Assembly (NCBI RefSeq): GCF_900465345.1
Contig: NZ_UEGO01000036.1
Coordinates: 1-64,000, forward strand
Origin: Asaia bogorensis
Lineage (GTDB): Bacteria; Pseudomonadota; Alphaproteobacteria; Acetobacterales; Acetobacteraceae
Direction: 5' to 3'
Length of the DNA stretch: 64,000 bases
Part shown: positions 8,527 through 19,168 of the stretch, one piece after another
Position numbering within the stretch: the stretch's first letter is position 1
Layout: each line of letters begins with the position of its first letter
Translations under genes and position numbers: made by a program
Notes under the pieces: model-generated
What the model was told of the DNA's origin: nothing
Databases searched by the model: none
What the model saw: the letters and a program-made list of their open reading frames with translations, nothing else

Positions 8527-11377
8527 CCGGTGTTGTCTCGCCAGAGGAAGTGGCCTCGGATGAGGGAGCCTCTGAGGAGGTTGTGTCCGGCGCGCCGGAG
8601 GCGGCGGCATCCGATTCCTCAAGTGAGGTTTCGGCGTCATCGGCATCCGTGCCCTCGGATTCCGCAACCGGGAAGATGCTGGTGACGCGCTCTTCTGCAC
8701 CGACGCGGAACAGGGTAACGCCGCTGGCCTGGCGGGCCATGACACGCACCTGAGAGACCGGCACCCGGATGAGACGTCCGACATCGGTCACCATCATGAC
8801 GTCGGTGCCATCCAGCGTAGGCAGGGTCGCAACAACCTCGCGACCGCGTTTGGGGTTGGTGAGTGTCATATTGGCGATACCCTGACCACCACGGCCGCTG
8901 ACACGATATTCGTAGGCGGAAGAGCGACGACCGAAGCCGGCATCGGTGACAGTGAGCAGGATTTCTTCCTGAGCGGCGAGCTCGTCAAAGCGCTCCTGCG
9001 TCAGATCACCGGCATCGATGGCTTCGTCGGCATCGTCAGAGGCGATTTCCTCGATCTCTTCCTCGTTGCCGGCTGCATTGGCCGCGGCTTCAGCGCGGCG
9101 CTTGGCATTGGCCGCACGCAGATAGGCGGAGCGTTCCTCGACGCTGGCGTCGACATGGTTGAGGATGCAAAGCGAGTTGACCTCGTCGCCGGTGGCGAGG
9201 CGAATGCCGCGTACGCCTGAGCTGTCACGACCAGCAAAAACACGCAGCGTGTCGTCGGTGATCTGGAAGCGGATCGAACGGGCCTTGCGTGTGGCAAGGA
9301 ACACATCCTGACCCTCGCGGCAGGTGGCGACACCCACCAGGCTGTCGCCCTCATCGAGCTTCATGGCAATCAGGCCGGAGGCGCGGATGTTCTTGAAATC
9401 GCTCAGGCGATTGCGTCGGACATTACCGCTGGCTGTTGCAAAGACGAGGTGCAGATCTTCCCACTGCTCCTCTTCCTGCGGCAAAGCGAGGATGGCCGTG
9501 ATCGAATCTGTGCCGAGGTCGGGCAGGAGATTGACCAGGGCGCGACCCTTGGCGGTAGGGGAGGCCTCTGGCAGGCGCCAGACCTTTTCGCGATAGGCCT
9601 TGCCGCCCGATGAGAAGAACATGACCCATTGATGGGTGTGAGCGTTGAAGCTGTTGACGATGACATCGTCACCGCGACGCCCCGCGGCCGTACGGCCACG
9701 GCCGCCACGGTTCTGGGCGCGGAAGATTTCGAGCGGTGTGCGTTTGATGAAGCCGTCACGCGTGATGGTGACGACCATCTGACCGGGTTCGATCAGGCTT
9801 TCATCCGACTGGTCGCCCAGCGCATCCGAAATTTCGGTCATGCGCGGTGTGGCGATTTCGGCGCGGGCCAGAAGCAGCTCGTGACGCATGACTTCCATGC
9901 GACGGACATGGCTGCCGATGATTTCGAGCAGTTCGTTGATCTTGGTGGCGACCTCGCTCAGCTCGCCCTGGATCTTGTCACGCTCCAGACCAGTCAGGCG
10001 TTGCAGACGCAGTTCGAGAATACCGCGGGCCTGCACTTCAGTCAGATGGACCTTGCCATCGACGATGATATTGCCTTCGTCATGGATCAGCTCGATGAGC
10101 GGCTGCACGTCGGCGGCGTTCCAGGCGCGGGCCATCAGGGATTCGCGTGCGGTGGCGGCATCGGGGGCGCTGCGGATGAGAGCGATCACCTCATCGATAT
10201 TGGCAACCGCGATGACGAGGCCGACGAGCAGATGGCCGCGATCACGCACCTTGTTCAGGTCAAAGCGCGACCGGCGCAGGATGACGTCTTCACGGAAGCG
10301 GATGAAGGCTTCCAGAACGTCCTTTAGCCCCATTGTGCGGGGCTTGCCGTCATCGAGGGCAAGGCAGTTGACGCTGAATGAGGTCTGAAGCTGGGTGAAG
10401 CGATAGAGCTGGTTCAGCACGACTTCGGGCGTTGCGTCGCGCTTGAGCTCGATCACGATGCGCATGCCGGAGCGATCGCTCTCGTCGCGGATGTCGGAGA
10501 TACCCTCGATTTCCTTGGCGCGGACGAGATCGGCGATCTTTTCCTGCAGCGTTGCCTTGTTCACCTGATAGGGAATTTCGGTGACGATGATCGCCTGACG
10601 ATCCTTGCGGATATCTTCGATTTCGGCGCGGGCGCGCATGGGAACGGAGCCACGGCCCGTCTCGAAGGCCTGACGGATGCCACGACGGCCCATGATAATG
10701 CCGCCCGTCGGAAAATCCGGGCCGGGGATGATCTTCATCAGATCATCGAGGGTGGCTTCGGGGTTTTCGATCAGGGCAAGCGTCGCGTCGATGACTTCGC
10801 CGGGGTTGTGCGTCGGAATGTTGGTCGCCATACCGACGGCGATGCCGGAGGCACCGTTGACCAGAAGATTGGGGAAGGCGGCAGGCAGAACCTTGGGTTC
10901 GCTTTCGCTTTCATCGTAGTTCGGCTGGAAATCGACCGTGTCGCGGTCGATATCGTCGAGCAGGAAGGACGCCGATTTGGCCAGGCGCGCTTCGGTGTAA
11001 CGCATGGCAGCCGGGCTGTCGCCATCGACCGAGCCGAAATTGCCCTGACCGTCGATGAGACGGACGCGCATCGACCAGGACTGGGCCATGCGCACCATGG
11101 CGTCATAGATCGAGCTGTCGCCATGGGGGTGGTATTTACCCATGACATCACCGACCGCACGGGCCGATTTGCGATAGGGCTTGTCGGAGGTGAAGCCGCT
11201 CTCACGCATGGCGTAAAGGATGCGGCGATGGACCGGCTTGAGGCCGTCACGGACATCCGGCAACGCGCGCGAGACAATGACCGACATGGCATAGGCGAGG
11301 TAGGAGGAGCGCATTTCCTCCTCGATGGTCACCGGGATCTGGTCAAAGGGTGCGGCTGGCGGCGTCAGGTCGGTCAA
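8510..11377 (-). CDS. gyrA: DNA gyrase subunit A
   Basis: A 955-residue type IIA topoisomerase breakage-reunion subunit. The catalytic tyrosine is Tyr127 in AAMRYTE. The quinolone-resistance region reads [10 protein letters not shown], with Ser88 and Asp92 matching the drug-sensitive residues at E. coli positions 83 and 87. A GyrA-box-like QNRGGRG starts the C-terminal DNA-wrapping beta-pinwheel. Compared with E. coli (875 residues) the C-terminal domain carries an acidic, Ala/Glu-rich insertion (around [15 protein letters not shown]), and there is an acidic Ser/Glu tail after the last blade. It overlaps coaD by 17 bp. ssb lies upstream in the same direction. Confidence 0.97.
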   Translation of the reverse strand: MTDLTPPAAPFDQIPVTIEEEMRSSYLAYAMSVIVSRALPDVRDGLKPVHRRILYAMRESGFTSDKPYRKSARAVGDVMGKYHPHGDSSIYDAMVRMAQSWSMRVRLIDGQGNFGSVDGDSPAAMRYTEARLAKSASFLLDDIDRDTVDFQPNYDESESEPKVLPAAFPNLLVNGASGIAVGMATNIPTHNPGEVIDATLALIENPEATLDDLMKIIPGPDFPTGGIIMGRRGIRQAFETGRGSVPMRARAEIEDIRKDRQAIIVTEIPYQVNKATLQEKIADLVRAKEIEGISDIRDESDRSGMRIVIELKRDATPEVVLNQLYRFTQLQTSFSVNCLALDDGKPRTMGLKDVLEAFIRFREDVILRRSRFDLNKVRDRGHLLVGLVIAVANIDEVIALIRSAPDAATARESLMARAWNAADVQPLIELIHDEGNIIVDGKVHLTEVQARGILELRLQRLTGLERDKIQGELSEVATKINELLEIIGSHVRRMEVMRHELLLARAEIATPRMTEISDALGDQSDESLIEPGQMVVTITRDGFIKRTPLEIFRAQNRGGRGRTAAGRRGDDVIVNSFNAHTHQWVMFFSSGGKAYREKVWRLPEASPTAKGRALVNLLPDLGTDSITAILALPQEEEQWEDLHLVFATASGNVRRNRLSDFKNIRASGLIAMKLDEGDSLVGVATCREGQDVFLATRKARSIRFQITDDTLRVFAGRDSSGVRGIRLATGDEVNSLCILNHVDASVEERSAYLRAANAKRRAEAAANAAGNEEEIEEIASDDADEAIDAGDLTQERFDELAAQEEILLTVTDAGFGRRSSAYEYRVSGRGGQGIANMTLTNPKRGREVVATLPTLDGTDVMMVTDVGRLIRVPVSQVRVMARQASGVTLFRVGAEERVTSIFPVAESEGTDADDAETSLEESDAAASGAPDTTSSEAPSSEATSSGETTPDDSAN

Positions 11378-11433
11378 GGCAGGTCCGTCTTGTTGATGTG
11401 TCGATCAGGGAAGAAGGCGTGAAAAGTGGCCGA

Positions 11434-11979
11434 TCAGAACGGGATCTCGTCGTCCAGATCGCCGCCCGGTGCGTCCCAGCCACCGCCATTATTGCCACTC
11501 TGATTGCGCGAGGGAGACTGGCTCATGCCATTGCCACCGCTGCGAGCCGGGGCATTGCCGCCGCCATAGGAACGTGACGGGCCGCTTTCATAGCCGCCCC
11601 CCATGCCGCCACTGGACTCACCATCGCGGTTATTGTCGAGCAGGGTGAGTTCACCACGGAACCGGTCAAGCACGATTTCGGTCGTATAGCGCTCCTGTCC
11701 GCCCTGGTCGGTCCATTTACGTGTCTGGAGCTGGCCTTCCACATAGACCTTGCGGCCCTTGCGCAGAAAACGCTCGGCGACATCGGCCAGGCGCTCGTTG
11801 AAGATCACGACGCGGTGCCATTCGGTGCGCTCCTTGCGCTCGCCTGAGGCGCGGTCATTCCAGCTTTCAGAGGTGGCAACGGTCAGGTTGACGATCTTGG
11901 CACCGGACTGGGCATTGCGTGTTTCCGGGTCGCGGCCCAGATTTCCCACCAGAATGACTTTGTTTACACTTCCTGCCAT
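11434..11979 (-). CDS. ssb: Single-stranded DNA-binding protein
   Basis: 181 residues. An N-terminal OB fold ([37 protein letters not shown]) is followed by a Gly/Ser/Asn-rich flexible linker and the conserved acidic tip DLDDEIPF, which docks repair and replication proteins. It is divergent from uvrA across about 167 bp. This ssb/uvrA pairing is common in proteobacteria and fits shared damage regulation, though I could not identify an operator by eye. Confidence 0.96.
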   Translation of the reverse strand: MAGSVNKVILVGNLGRDPETRNAQSGAKIVNLTVATSESWNDRASGERKERTEWHRVVIFNERLADVAERFLRKGRKVYVEGQLQTRKWTDQGGQERYTTEIVLDRFRGELTLLDNNRDGESSGGMGGGYESGPSRSYGGGNAPARSGGNGMSQSPSRNQSGNNGGGWDAPGGDLDDEIPF

Positions 11980-12146
11980 GGCGACCGACCCTAAATACTG
12001 AAAATCGAGCCATCTTAGCCCAGCCCGACGCTGGCGTCACGCCTCGGGCGGCATTGCTGCCGACTTTAATCCTGTGGGGGGCAATCCTACATAGGTCTCG
12101 AAACGTTCTCGTCTTTCCGTCCCCCAATCTGCCTTGCGTGGTGCTG

Positions 12147-15080
12147 ATGTCTGATCTGCCGTACAACCAGTCCATTCGTGTGCGCGGTGCCCGCGTGCAT
12201 AATCTGAAGAATATCGACGCCGATATTCCCAGGGACCAGCTGACGGTGATCACGGGACTGTCAGGTTCCGGCAAGTCGTCGCTCGCTTTCGATACGATCT
12301 ATGCCGAGGGGCAGCGGCGTTATGTCGAAAGCCTGTCGGCCTATGCGCGCCAGTTTCTGGAACTGATGGGCAAACCGGATGTGGATTCGATCGAAGGGCT
12401 GTCGCCTGCCATCTCAATCGAGCAGAAGACCACATCGAAAAACCCGCGTTCGACGGTCGGGACGATTACCGAGATCCATGACTACATGCGCCTGTTGTGG
12501 GCGCGAGCCGGTGTACCCTATTCGCCAGCTACAGGGCTGCCTATCGAGGCACAGACGGTCAGCCAGATGGTCGATCGTGTGATGGCGATGGAGGAGGGTA
12601 CACGGCTGATGCTGCTGGCCCCTGTAATTCGCGATCGCAAGGGCGAGTATCGCAAGGAGCTGGCCGAGCTTCAGCGCAAGGGCTTTACGCGTGTGAAGGT
12701 CGATGGCGAGACCTATGAGATTGCAGAAGCCCCTCATCTGAACCGCAAGCTGCGTCATACGGTTGAGGTTGTGGTCGACCGCGTGGTTGTGAAGCCGGGT
12801 ATCGAGACGCGTCTGGCTGACAGTTTCGAAACAGCGCTGAGCCTTGCCGATGGTGTTGCCTATGCCGAGCAGGTGCGTCGCGCCGGAGAGGAAGGCGCGA
12901 GCGAGCATATCGTGTTTTCAGCCAAGTTTGCCTGCCCGGTGAGTGGCTTTACGCTTGAGGAGATCGAGCCGCGTCTGTTCTCGTTCAATGCGCCGATGGG
13001 TGCCTGTCCGGTATGCGACGGGATAGGTACAGAGACGCATTTCGATGCGCGGCTGATCGTACCTGACGAGAATCTGTCTCTTGCCGAGGGGGCGATTGCC
13101 CCCTGGCGCGATGCCAAGACGCCCTGGTACGACCAGACGCTGGAAGCGATGGCGCGTCATTTCAGGGAGAGGATGACAACGCCCTGGAAAAAGCTCGGTG
13201 AGGATTTCCGCCAGGCATTGCTTGAGGGAAGCGAAGACTCGGTTGTTTTCACCTACAAGGATGGCAAGCGGGCTTACGAACTCACCAAGCCTTTCGAGGG
13301 GGTAATGCGTAACCTGCAGCGTCGTCTGGCCGAGACAGACAGCATGTGGGTGCGTGAAGAAATGTCACGCTATCAGTCCGATGTTCCCTGTCATGCCTGC
13401 CATGGTGCGCGTCTGAAGCCTGAGGCGCTTTGCGTGCGTGTGAACCACCTGAATATCGCGCAGGCCTCCGATCTGACCATCCGGCGGGCGCTTGACTGGT
13501 TTGGGGGCGTCGAGGCGTCCCTGACGCCGCAGCGTGCCGAAATTGCGCGGCGTATCCTGCGTGAGATCCTCGACCGGTTGCGGTTTCTGGATGATGTGGG
13601 GCTCGATTATCTGACTCTTTCACGCGGTTCGGCCACGCTTTCGGGTGGAGAGAGCCAGCGTATCCGGCTAGCGAGCCAGATTGGATCGGGGCTGACCGGT
13701 GTGCTGTATGTGCTCGACGAACCCTCTATCGGATTGCATCAGCGAGACAATGAGCGCCTGCTCGGGACGCTCGACCGGCTGAAGAAGCTCGGTAATACGG
13801 TCATCGTGGTCGAGCATGACGAGGATGCGATCCGGGCTGCCGACTGGCTGATCGATATGGGGCCGGGGGCGGGTGCGCTGGGTGGCACGGTCGTGGCCTG
13901 TGGTCGCCCCGAGGAAGTGGCGAAGAACGAGAACAGCATCACAGGAGATTACCTATCTGGCCGACGCGTGATCCCGGTACCGGAAAAGCGTCGTGTCTGC
14001 GACGGGGACCGCATGCTGACCCTTGTGGGGGCGTCCGGCAACAACCTGCATGACGTGACAGCGCGTTTCCCGCTGGGTTGCTTTGTAGCCGTTACCGGGG
14101 TGTCGGGTGGTGGTAAATCGACCCTTGTGGTCGACACACTTTACAAGGCGCTATCGCGTGAGCTGATGGGGGCCAACCAGTCGCCGTTGCCGTACAGGGC
14201 GCTTGAGGGGCTGGAGCATCTCGACAAGATCATCGACATCGATCAGTCCCCGATCGGACGGACGCCGCGCTCCAACCCGGCAACCTATACGGATCTGTTT
14301 ACGCCGATACGCGACTGGTTTGCCGAACTGCCGGAGGCTAAGGCGCGCGGGTACAAGCCGGGGCGCTTTTCGTTCAACGTCAAGGGTGGGCGTTGCGAGG
14401 CATGCCAGGGTGATGGTGTGCTCAAGATCGAGATGCATTTTCTGCCCGACGTGTTCGTGACCTGCGATACCTGCAAGGGGCAGCGCTATAATCGTGAGAC
14501 GCTGGATGTGAAGTTCCGCGGTAAATCGATTGCCGATGTGCTGGCCATGACGGTGGATGAGGCTCTGCCCTTCTTCCATGCTGTGCCGCGTATTCGTGAC
14601 AGGCTGGCGATCCTTCAGCAGGTGGGGCTTGGCTATGTCACGCTGGGCCAGCAGGCGACGACGCTCTCGGGTGGCGAGGCCCAGCGCGTCAAGCTGTCGA
14701 AGGAACTGGCGCGACGGGCGACGGGACGGACACTTTATATTCTGGATGAGCCCACGACAGGTTTGCACACCGAAGACGTGCGCAAATTGCTGGATGTGCT
14801 TCATGCGCTGGTGGATCAGGGGAATACCGTTCTCGTGATCGAACATAATCTGGACGTGATCAAAACAGCGGACTGGCTGATTGATATTGGCCCGGAAGGC
14901 GGTGATGGTGGTGGACGGATCGTTGCCGAGGGGCCACCAGAGGTCATTGCAGCGACCGAAGGGAGCCACACCGGGCGTTTCCTCGGGCCGCTCCTGCCGC
15001 CTCGGGCCGTCGAGGTGCAAGCACCCGTCAAGAAGAAGAAAGCTGTGCCAGCGGCTCGGAGAAAGGTGCGTGCGTCATGA
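12147..15080 (+). CDS. uvrA: Excinuclease ABC subunit A
   Basis: 977 residues from ATG 12147 ([20 protein letters not shown]), the usual UvrA start; an upstream extension to 12054 adds 31 unlikely residues. It has two ABC ATPase modules with Walker [10 protein letters not shown] and GVSGGGKST and signatures [12 protein letters not shown] and [12 protein letters not shown]. Zinc-binding CxxC pairs are visible (CPVCDG, CHACHG, CEACQG, CDTCKG). It is the damage-recognition subunit of nucleotide excision repair. The last 4 bp overlap the start of the dehydrogenase at 15077. Confidence 0.97.
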   Translation: MSDLPYNQSIRVRGARVHNLKNIDADIPRDQLTVITGLSGSGKSSLAFDTIYAEGQRRYVESLSAYARQFLELMGKPDVDSIEGLSPAISIEQKTTSKNPRSTVGTITEIHDYMRLLWARAGVPYSPATGLPIEAQTVSQMVDRVMAMEEGTRLMLLAPVIRDRKGEYRKELAELQRKGFTRVKVDGETYEIAEAPHLNRKLRHTVEVVVDRVVVKPGIETRLADSFETALSLADGVAYAEQVRRAGEEGASEHIVFSAKFACPVSGFTLEEIEPRLFSFNAPMGACPVCDGIGTETHFDARLIVPDENLSLAEGAIAPWRDAKTPWYDQTLEAMARHFRERMTTPWKKLGEDFRQALLEGSEDSVVFTYKDGKRAYELTKPFEGVMRNLQRRLAETDSMWVREEMSRYQSDVPCHACHGARLKPEALCVRVNHLNIAQASDLTIRRALDWFGGVEASLTPQRAEIARRILREILDRLRFLDDVGLDYLTLSRGSATLSGGESQRIRLASQIGSGLTGVLYVLDEPSIGLHQRDNERLLGTLDRLKKLGNTVIVVEHDEDAIRAADWLIDMGPGAGALGGTVVACGRPEEVAKNENSITGDYLSGRRVIPVPEKRRVCDGDRMLTLVGASGNNLHDVTARFPLGCFVAVTGVSGGGKSTLVVDTLYKALSRELMGANQSPLPYRALEGLEHLDKIIDIDQSPIGRTPRSNPATYTDLFTPIRDWFAELPEAKARGYKPGRFSFNVKGGRCEACQGDGVLKIEMHFLPDVFVTCDTCKGQRYNRETLDVKFRGKSIADVLAMTVDEALPFFHAVPRIRDRLAILQQVGLGYVTLGQQATTLSGGEAQRVKLSKELARRATGRTLYILDEPTTGLHTEDVRKLLDVLHALVDQGNTVLVIEHNLDVIKTADWLIDIGPEGGDGGGRIVAEGPPEVIAATEGSHTGRFLGPLLPPRAVEVQAPVKKKKAVPAARRKVRAS

Positions 15081-16021
15081 CCATTATAGTGTCCTTTTGC
15101 GGGCGGATCACGCCGCGCGAGAGGCAGGAGAGCCTTGAGTCGATCAATGCCTGCCTGAACAATATAAGGGTTATGCCATTTGAGGACCTGACTGACGGAG
15201 AGCGACGTACGGCGCGTATGGCTGTCGTGGCCAACCCGGATCCGGCTGATCTGTCCGACCTACCTATGCTCGAATGGGTGCAAAGCCTGTGGGCAGGGGT
15301 CGAGCGGCTGGTCGAGGAAATGCCGAACCCGGCGATACGCATTGTCAGGATGACTGATCCGCAGCTGGCGCTCACGATGTCAGAGGCGGTGCTGGCCTGG
15401 ACGCTTTATCTGCATCGCGACATGCCGCTTTATCGCGAGCAGCAGACAAAGGCGCGCTGGTGCCAGCATCCGCTCGTTTTGCCGCAGGACCGCCCTGTCG
15501 GTATTATGGGCATGGGGAATCTGGGGCGGGCGGCCGCGCATAAATTGAGGGAAAACGGCTTTCCCGTGACGGGCTGGAGCCGCACGCCGTGGGCGACGGC
15601 CGATATTCCCATGACATATGGTCCATCCGGGCTTGAAGCCCTGTTGAGGCAAAGTGCGATTGTTGTGGTCCTTCTGCCCCTGACGCCGCAAACCCGTGGG
15701 CTGCTTGACGACTGGCGTTTCGGGCAGATGCGCGAGGGGGCGTCACTCATCAATTTTGCACGGGGGCCGATTATCGATCAGGCGGCGCTGGGTAGGGCGC
15801 TTGACCGTGGGCATCTGTCGCATGCTGTGCTGGATGTTTTCGAGCGTGAGCCTCTGCCGGAGGACGACTGGTTGTGGAGTCATCCTAAGGTGACGGTACT
15901 GCCTCATATTTCTGCCCCGACCCAGACGGGCACGGCATCGCAGCTTGTGGCGCGTAACCTGCAGGCGTTTTATGATCAGGGTGTTATTCCTGCCTGTGTC
16001 CAGCGCGATATCGGGTACTGA
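15077..16021 (+). CDS. D-2-hydroxyacid dehydrogenase, GhrA-type
   Basis: 314 residues. The Rossmann NAD(P) motif [16 protein letters not shown] starts at about residue 142. The substrate-domain signature WAGVERL, the catalytic Arg in NFARGPIID, Glu in DVFEREPLP and the active-site His in VLPHISAPT are present. The overall pattern matches glyoxylate/hydroxypyruvate reductase A. It is joined to uvrA by a 4-bp ATGA overlap, so it is probably cotranscribed, although the functions are unrelated. The substrate (glyoxylate, hydroxypyruvate or another 2-oxoacid) is not determined by sequence. Confidence 0.88.
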   Translation: MTIIVSFCGRITPRERQESLESINACLNNIRVMPFEDLTDGERRTARMAVVANPDPADLSDLPMLEWVQSLWAGVERLVEEMPNPAIRIVRMTDPQLALTMSEAVLAWTLYLHRDMPLYREQQTKARWCQHPLVLPQDRPVGIMGMGNLGRAAAHKLRENGFPVTGWSRTPWATADIPMTYGPSGLEALLRQSAIVVVLLPLTPQTRGLLDDWRFGQMREGASLINFARGPIIDQAALGRALDRGHLSHAVLDVFEREPLPEDDWLWSHPKVTVLPHISAPTQTGTASQLVARNLQAFYDQGVIPACVQRDIGY

Positions 16022-16337
16022 CAGGCGGGCCTGATTATCAGGAAAATTTCATGGCGCCGTCGCTGCTGGTCGGCTCGCTGGCCGATGCCGGGGGGCCGAG
16101 GGTCATTTGATCCTTGTGGATCAGACGGGTGGCACTATCCACGCATATCCGGGACTTTCCCATCCGGGCAGCATGATGTCCGTCTCTCTAACCAAGACCG
16201 GACGGATATAGAGGCGGATTGAACGGCTCGGCGAGACATGGGCCGTGGCTGGTCCGGTGGGTCTTGCGTCTGATTTTGTGAATTGCGCTGGTCGGGCAAG
16301 TCGTCAGAGTGAACTTGCCATTCCAGACGAGGTGCCC
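16022..16337. other. Intergenic stretch between convergent genes
   Basis: About 316 bp between the stop of the dehydrogenase and the hairpin that closes the RND operon. A short palindrome CCTGATTATCAGG lies just after the dehydrogenase stop. I see no gene; the open frame running through here on the plus strand is mostly antisense to the efflux gene. Confidence 0.5.
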
Positions 16338-16365
16338 CGGCGTTGTCGTGAGGCGGACAACGCCG
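16338..16365 (-). terminator. Hairpin at the end of the RND efflux operon
   Basis: A perfect 10-bp stem CGGCGTTGTC / GACAACGCCG with an 8-nt loop, 14 bp beyond the stop of the outer-membrane channel gene. No clear U-tract follows, so termination strength is uncertain. Confidence 0.55.
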
Positions 16366-16379
16366 AAGGTGGTCGGGGG

Positions 16380-17990
16380 TTACTGGTCGTACATCGGGCG
16401 GAGGGTTTTGCCCGTTGCAGCGGCAGGCGCCTGAGGGGCGGCGCTGCTGAGATTTTCGAACTGCTCGGGGTGCTGCGAGATATTGACGCCGCCAACGGGC
16501 TGCGGATGGTGCAGATCGTCATATTGCAGCGGTGTGATGGAGAGCGTCTGATCCATCGTGGGCAGGAGCTTGACGTTCCAGCCGCCGCCAAGGGCGCGGA
16601 CCAGTCCGATATCAGCCTGGTAGAGACGCGTGGCCACCTCGATCTGATGGATGCGGGTCTCCAGCGTCTGGACCTGGGCGAAAATGGCTTCGAGATATGT
16701 GCCCACGCCACCCTGATAGAGCGTCATGGTCATGTTCTGGGTCGCCAGGGTCGCATCGACGGCTTTTTCGAGCGTACGATTTTCCTGATCGAGGCGGCTG
16801 GTGCGTGACAGGCCGTCTTCCACTTCACGGAAGGAGTCCAGCACCTTGCTGCGGTAGTTGTCGCGTGTCTCGCGATAGGCCGACCAGGCATGCTGGAGTT
16901 CGGCGCGTCTCAAGCCGCCCTCAAAAATGGGAAGCTCGAACGAGGCGCCGTAGGACCAGAGCGAATTGGCCAGATTGGCGAGATCAAAGCCGTTCTGGGC
17001 AAAGCCGCCACCTGCCTGGAGCGAGATGTGCGGGTAGAACGCGGCACGGGCAATGCCGATCTCGCGATTGGCCTGAGCCATCTCGCGTTCGGCGCTCGCG
17101 ATATCCGGGCGGCGCTGAAGCAGCTCGGACGGGACGCCGGCGGGAAGGCTGGGTTGATGGAAGCCCATGACCTGCGTCGGCGCGATATGAAACGACGAGG
17201 GTGAGGCATTGGTCAGGATGGCGATGGCGTGCTCGGTGACTTCACGGGCAGCCTGCACATCAAGCTCGGCGGCCTGTGTCGAGTAGAGCTGCGCCTGGGC
17301 ACGGGCCACGTCGAGGCGTGGGGCAGCCTGGTTCAGCAACTGGTTCTGCGTGATCTGCAGAGCCTTCTGATAATAGCCGATCGACTGGTTGTAGATGGCG
17401 ATCTGCGCATCATAGCCGCGTAACTGCACGTAGTCGGAAGCAAGCTCAGCCTGAAGGCTCAGCCGTGACATGGCGAAGTCGGCGGCTTTTTCCTGCGCGT
17501 ACTGCTTCTGGGCGCGCACATGGTTGCGGATGGACGACCAGAAATCGGGCTCCCAGGAGGCCAGGCCGTGATATTCCTCATCCGTCTCGGTGATGTTGCC
17601 CTTGTAGCGGAACAGGCGGTCTTCTGACTGTTTGTTGTCAAAGGCACCGGCACCGAGTGCAAGATGGGGTAACAGCTCAGAACGGGCCTGAACGACGAGG
17701 GCGCGTGCCTGAATGAAGCGTTCGGCTGCGGCCTGGAGGTCGGCATTGGAGGTTGTGAGCGTCGCTTCCATCTGGTTGAGAAGCGGGTCGTTCAGCAATG
17801 TCCACCAATTGGTGGGCAGTGTGGCATCGGCCGGGGTGGCTGTGGCGAAGGGACCCTGGCCGTGCCAGCTGGCTGGCACGACGAAGGTGGGCGGCTTGTA
17901 GGTTGGCGCGAGGTCACAGGCTGACAGACCGAAGGCTGTCAGAACCGTGCCGCAGGCCAGAGCCAGCTTCTTGATCTTTCTTGTGGTCAT
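16380..17990 (-). CDS. RND efflux outer-membrane channel lipoprotein (NodT family)
   Basis: 536 residues. The N-terminus carries a lipoprotein signal with lipobox LSAC (Cys about 25) followed by DLAPTYKPP, typical of TolC-like NodT channels. Two outer-membrane efflux repeats with long coiled-coil helices follow (DLQAAAERFIQARALVVQARSE; REIGIARAAFYPHISLQAGGG; DNYRSKVLDSFREVEDGL). It forms the exit duct of the pump encoded by the two upstream genes. Its start overlaps the adaptor gene by 4 bp. The C-terminus has a Pro/Ala-rich extension of about 60 residues. Confidence 0.93.
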   Translation of the reverse strand: MTTRKIKKLALACGTVLTAFGLSACDLAPTYKPPTFVVPASWHGQGPFATATPADATLPTNWWTLLNDPLLNQMEATLTTSNADLQAAAERFIQARALVVQARSELLPHLALGAGAFDNKQSEDRLFRYKGNITETDEEYHGLASWEPDFWSSIRNHVRAQKQYAQEKAADFAMSRLSLQAELASDYVQLRGYDAQIAIYNQSIGYYQKALQITQNQLLNQAAPRLDVARAQAQLYSTQAAELDVQAAREVTEHAIAILTNASPSSFHIAPTQVMGFHQPSLPAGVPSELLQRRPDIASAEREMAQANREIGIARAAFYPHISLQAGGGFAQNGFDLANLANSLWSYGASFELPIFEGGLRRAELQHAWSAYRETRDNYRSKVLDSFREVEDGLSRTSRLDQENRTLEKAVDATLATQNMTMTLYQGGVGTYLEAIFAQVQTLETRIHQIEVATRLYQADIGLVRALGGGWNVKLLPTMDQTLSITPLQYDDLHHPQPVGGVNISQHPEQFENLSSAAPQAPAAATGKTLRPMYDQ

Positions 17991-19168
17991 TCCGAGGCCC
18001 CGAATCCGGACTGGTTGTAGCCGCGCTGGGGTGTGGTGACGTTGACCTTGTCACCTTCCAGCAGGTCGGCTGGCGGGTTGGCGATAATACGATCCTTGGG
18101 CGAGATGCCTGCCTGGATTTCGGTTGAGGTATCCGCCATGCGGCCTACGACGACGTTCTTGTAGTGAACCGTGTTGTCATCATTCACGACGACGACCTGC
18201 ATGCCCTTTTCCTCGAAGACGAGGGCGGAGGTCGGGACCTCGAAAAGGTGGGCCGTTTCGTTATGGGCCTTGAGCTGGACCGAGGCGAAGGTGCCGGGCC
18301 AGAGAACCTCACCGGGGTTTTCCATGGTGAATTCCGAGGTCACGGTGCGGGTGTTCGGGTCATAGCCGCGTGCTGTGGTCAGGAAGCTCGCGTGGAACTT
18401 CTTGTCCTTGAACTGGGGCACGCTGACATCGGCGGTGATGTCGGGCTGGAGGATATAGGAGAACACTTCCGGCACGGACACGAAGAGGCGCAGCTTGTGC
18501 ACGTCGGCCACGGTAAACAGTTCGGACGCTGCACCCGTGCTGTTGAGATTGCCGCCACCATCATGGACGTAATCGCCCACATTGATGCTGCGCGATGTCA
18601 CGATGCCATCGAAGGGGGCCACGATGGTCTTGAACTTCTCAAGGGCCGCAAAGTGATCGACATTGCGCTGGGCGGCGTCGACCTCGGCCTTGGCCGACTG
18701 CTCGTTCGCGTTCGATACAGAGACCGACTGGCCTGAAACCGATTGCGACTTGCCCATCGCGCGCCAGCGTTCGGCTGTGACGGCGGCAAGGTGGTACTTG
18801 GCGAGTACCGCATTCAGGTCCGCCTGAGCCTGGGCGTACTGCGCATCCAGCGCGGGTGCGTTGATTTCGGCCAGCGCATCGCCGGCCTTCACATGGGCGC
18901 CGTAATCCTTGAACCACATTTTCACATAGCCCGAGACCTGCGGGTAAATCGGGGCCTGATACCAGGCATCGATATTGCCGGGGAGGGTGAGGGCCACCTT
19001 GTCAGGCGACTGGATGGGGTTCAGCACCGCGACATTCGGGATGGCGTTCTGCGCCGTTTCGGTGGCGAGAGCGTGATTGTGGTGGACGCGACCGACAACG
19101 AGGGCGCCGACCCAGAGCGCGAGGACGCATCCTCCCGCAACAGCGATGATCTTGGGGGAGGTGGCCAT
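17987..19168 (-). CDS. RND efflux periplasmic adaptor (membrane fusion protein)
   Basis: 393 residues. A single N-terminal membrane anchor (IIAVAGGCVLALWVGALVV) is followed by a lipoyl/barrel-sandwich domain split by an alpha-hairpin. Recognisable pieces are IYPQVSGYV, VKAGDALAEI, the helical AQAQADLNAVLAKY segment and IVAPFDGIVTSRSINVGDYV. A beta-barrel and membrane-proximal domain follow. It bridges the inner-membrane pump and the NodT channel. It overlaps the permease gene by 1 bp and the channel gene by 4 bp, so the three are tightly coupled. Confidence 0.93.
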   Translation of the reverse strand: MATSPKIIAVAGGCVLALWVGALVVGRVHHNHALATETAQNAIPNVAVLNPIQSPDKVALTLPGNIDAWYQAPIYPQVSGYVKMWFKDYGAHVKAGDALAEINAPALDAQYAQAQADLNAVLAKYHLAAVTAERWRAMGKSQSVSGQSVSVSNANEQSAKAEVDAAQRNVDHFAALEKFKTIVAPFDGIVTSRSINVGDYVHDGGGNLNSTGAASELFTVADVHKLRLFVSVPEVFSYILQPDITADVSVPQFKDKKFHASFLTTARGYDPNTRTVTSEFTMENPGEVLWPGTFASVQLKAHNETAHLFEVPTSALVFEEKGMQVVVVNDDNTVHYKNVVVGRMADTSTEIQAGISPKDRIIANPPADLLEGDKVNVTTPQRGYNQSGFGASE